In this document: positions 62,761 to 64,000 of the stretch, piece by piece
Numbering within the stretch: the stretch's first letter is position 1
How the letters are laid out: the number at the start of each line of letters is the position of its first letter
NCBI GenBank assembly: GCA_021845595.1
Contig: JAJZVV010000012.1
Coordinates: 1-64,000 of the forward strand
DNA: 64,000 bases
Source: Pseudomonadota bacterium
Lineage (GTDB): Bacteria; Pseudomonadota; Alphaproteobacteria; Acetobacterales; Acetobacteraceae
Direction of reading: 5' to 3'
The notes under the pieces: model-generated
Seen by the model: only the letters and a program-made list of their open reading frames with translations
What the model was told of the DNA's origin: nothing
The model's database searches: none
Position numbers and translations under genes: made by a program

Positions 62761-64000
62761 GTGCCCGCCGCCGGGCGCCGCGCCGCCGCGCGTCGGGCTG
62801 AACAGGAAGGCCAGGGGGACGACGAGGAAGGAAATGATCGCGGTGTAGGCGAACACGTCCATGTAGGCGCCGATGGTGGACTGGGCATAGAGCGTCTGGT
62901 CGATCAGCCCGAGCGCCGTCTTGGTCAGGCTCGCCGGCGCGGTGCCGAGCTGGGTCAGCGCCTGGGTCTTCTGCGCCAGCAATTGATTGAATGCCGGATC
63001 GAGCGGGGTGAGGTGCGGCACCAGATGCGCCATGCGCACCTGGGTGCGCTCGGTCACCATCGAGGTCGCCGCCGCGATGCCGATCGAGCCGGCGACATTG
63101 CGGAACATGTTGAACAGCGCGGTGGCGTCGTTGTTCATCTCGCGTGGCAGGGTGGCGAAGGCGATGGTGCCGATCGGCACGAACAGGAACGCCAGGCCCA
63201 GCGTCTGCGCCGTGCGCATCATGACCAGCGTGGTGAAATCGACGTCCGGCGTGATGCCGTGCGAATAGACCAAAGCGAGGCCGAGCGTGAAGAAGCCGAA
63301 GGCGACGATCCAGCGCGTCTGCACATGCGGCATCAGCGTGACGACGACGGGGATCATCACGATCACCACCATCGCCCCCGGCGACAGCAGCAGGCCGGCG
63401 AGCAGCGAGGTGTAGCCGAGCGCGAGCTGCGCCATCTGCGGGATGATCACCGCGCTGGAATAGAGCACGGCCCCGACGCAGAAGATCATCAGGCAGCCGA
63501 CGGCGAAGTTGCGGTCCCGGAGCAGGCGCAGATTGACCACCGGATGGCGCGCCCGCCACAGCCACAGCACCGAGCCGGCGAGCCCGGCGGCGGCCAGGAT
63601 GGCGAAGGTGACGATGAAGCGCGAACCGAACCAGTCCTCGTCCTCGCCACGGTCCATCACCACCTGAAGGCAGCCGAGGCCGAGCGCGATGAGGCCGAGG
63701 CCGATATAGTCGATCGAACCCGATGCCGCCCCGCGCAGGCGCGTGAGCCAGGGCGGATCCTCGACCAGCGCGCTGACCCCGAGCACGGTGACGATCCCGA
63801 TCGGGACGTTGATCAGGAACACCCAGCGCCAGCTCATGTGATCGGTGAGCCAGCCGCCGAGCGTGGGCCCGAGCACCGGGGCGACGATGATCGCCATGGC
63901 GACGACGCCGAAGGCGCGGCTGCGCTGCTCGGGCGGGAACGTGTCGAGCACGATCGCCTGCTGGGAGGGCTGCAGCCCGCCGCCGAACAGGCCCTGCAGC
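62758..64000 (-). CDS. DHA2-family multidrug exporter (EmrB/QacA-like), 5' end cut by window
   Basis: The frame stays open from the stop at 62758 to the window end and beyond the visible MLDTFPPEQRSRAFG, so at least 414 residues are present and the N-terminus is missing. Motif C appears as VAPVLGPTLGGWLTDHMSWRWVFLINVP (APxLGPxLGG). About 10-11 helices are visible, consistent with a 14-TM exporter, followed by a Gly-rich tail ending PGGGH. Such carriers partner an EmrA-type adaptor, which would lie outside the window. Confidence 0.92.
   Translation of the reverse strand, partial: LQGLFGGGLQPSQQAIVLDTFPPEQRSRAFGVVAMAIIVAPVLGPTLGGWLTDHMSWRWVFLINVPIGIVTVLGVSALVEDPPWLTRLRGAASGSIDYIGLGLIALGLGCLQVVMDRGEDEDWFGSRFIVTFAILAAAGLAGSVLWLWRARHPVVNLRLLRDRNFAVGCLMIFCVGAVLYSSAVIIPQMAQLALGYTSLLAGLLLSPGAMVVIVMIPVVVTLMPHVQTRWIVAFGFFTLGLALVYSHGITPDVDFTTLVMMRTAQTLGLAFLFVPIGTIAFATLPREMNNDATALFNMFRNVAGSIGIAAATSMVTERTQVRMAHLVPHLTPLDPAFNQLLAQKTQALTQLGTAPASLTKTALGLIDQTLYAQSTIGAYMDVFAYTAIISFLVVPLAFLFSPTRGGAAPGGGH

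Overview
The window is GC-rich, gene-dense bacterial chromosome. Gene content points to an alphaproteobacterium, most likely Rhodospirillales/Acetobacteraceae: a complete squalene-forming hopanoid operon, a FYDLN-acid protein divergent from an aroA-cmk-rpsA-sppA-ihfB-lapA-pyrF-trpF run, SdhCDAB, bactofilin, a Hint-domain surface-type protein and a periplasmic PQQ dehydrogenase with a cytochrome c. The family assignment is inferred from gene content, not from a marker gene. I saw no rRNA, tRNA or CRISPR.

Layout. 1-1044: tail of an IS481-type transposase, a palindromic repeat, a DinB-fold gene and a tiny protein with two CxxCGWNW knuckles. 1204-9375: hopanoid locus hpnA-B-C-D-E-shc on the minus strand (four junctions overlap by 4 bp), with hpnL divergent. 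9495-19836: housekeeping genes (murJ, trpS, histidine phosphatase, secB, bactofilin, PfkB kinase, methyltransferase, typA, small secreted basic protein, AmpG-like permease). 19808-24309: sdhC-sdhD-sdhA-glsB-sdhB-phosphatase operon with a good promoter. 24492-27171: MFS carrier, lolA and a glutamine-amidotransferase-type hydrolase.

27212-36017 is the most accessory-looking part. It holds an AT-rich divergent pair (membrane protein and GTPase-DUF697 protein), an 800-residue beta-repeat/Hint protein, two tandem paralogues of unknown function with a duplicated upstream element, and a TPR/glycosyltransferase-like protein. 36036-46626: sugar epimerase, gmhA, ahcY, rho, radC, iron alcohol dehydrogenase, alpha/beta hydrolase, TPP enzyme and a ThiF protein. 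46640-49360: stand-alone Lrp-type ligand domain, PQQ dehydrogenase with a lanthanide-type Asp pair, intrinsic terminator and dihaem cytochrome c. 49361-49673: gene-end hairpins and a 3 x 63 bp tandem array running into trpF. 49661-56571: trpF back to aroA. 57008-61991: an overlapping catabolic operon (ATC-hydrolase family, EamA exporter, two acyl-CoA dehydrogenases, CoA-transferase pair). The window ends with a secreted HbpS-like protein, a large palindromic repeat and a truncated DHA2 drug exporter.

How genes work together: HpnC, HpnD and HpnE make squalene from farnesyl diphosphate, Shc cyclises it, and HpnA/HpnB modify or extend the hopanoid. The PQQ dehydrogenase probably passes electrons to the adjacent dihaem cytochrome, and SDH feeds the quinone pool. 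The best candidates for undescribed biology are the tandem paralogues (32221-34544), the GTPase-DUF697/membrane pair (27212-29654), and the repeat families at 123-177, 743-801, 49485-49673 and 62667-62760.
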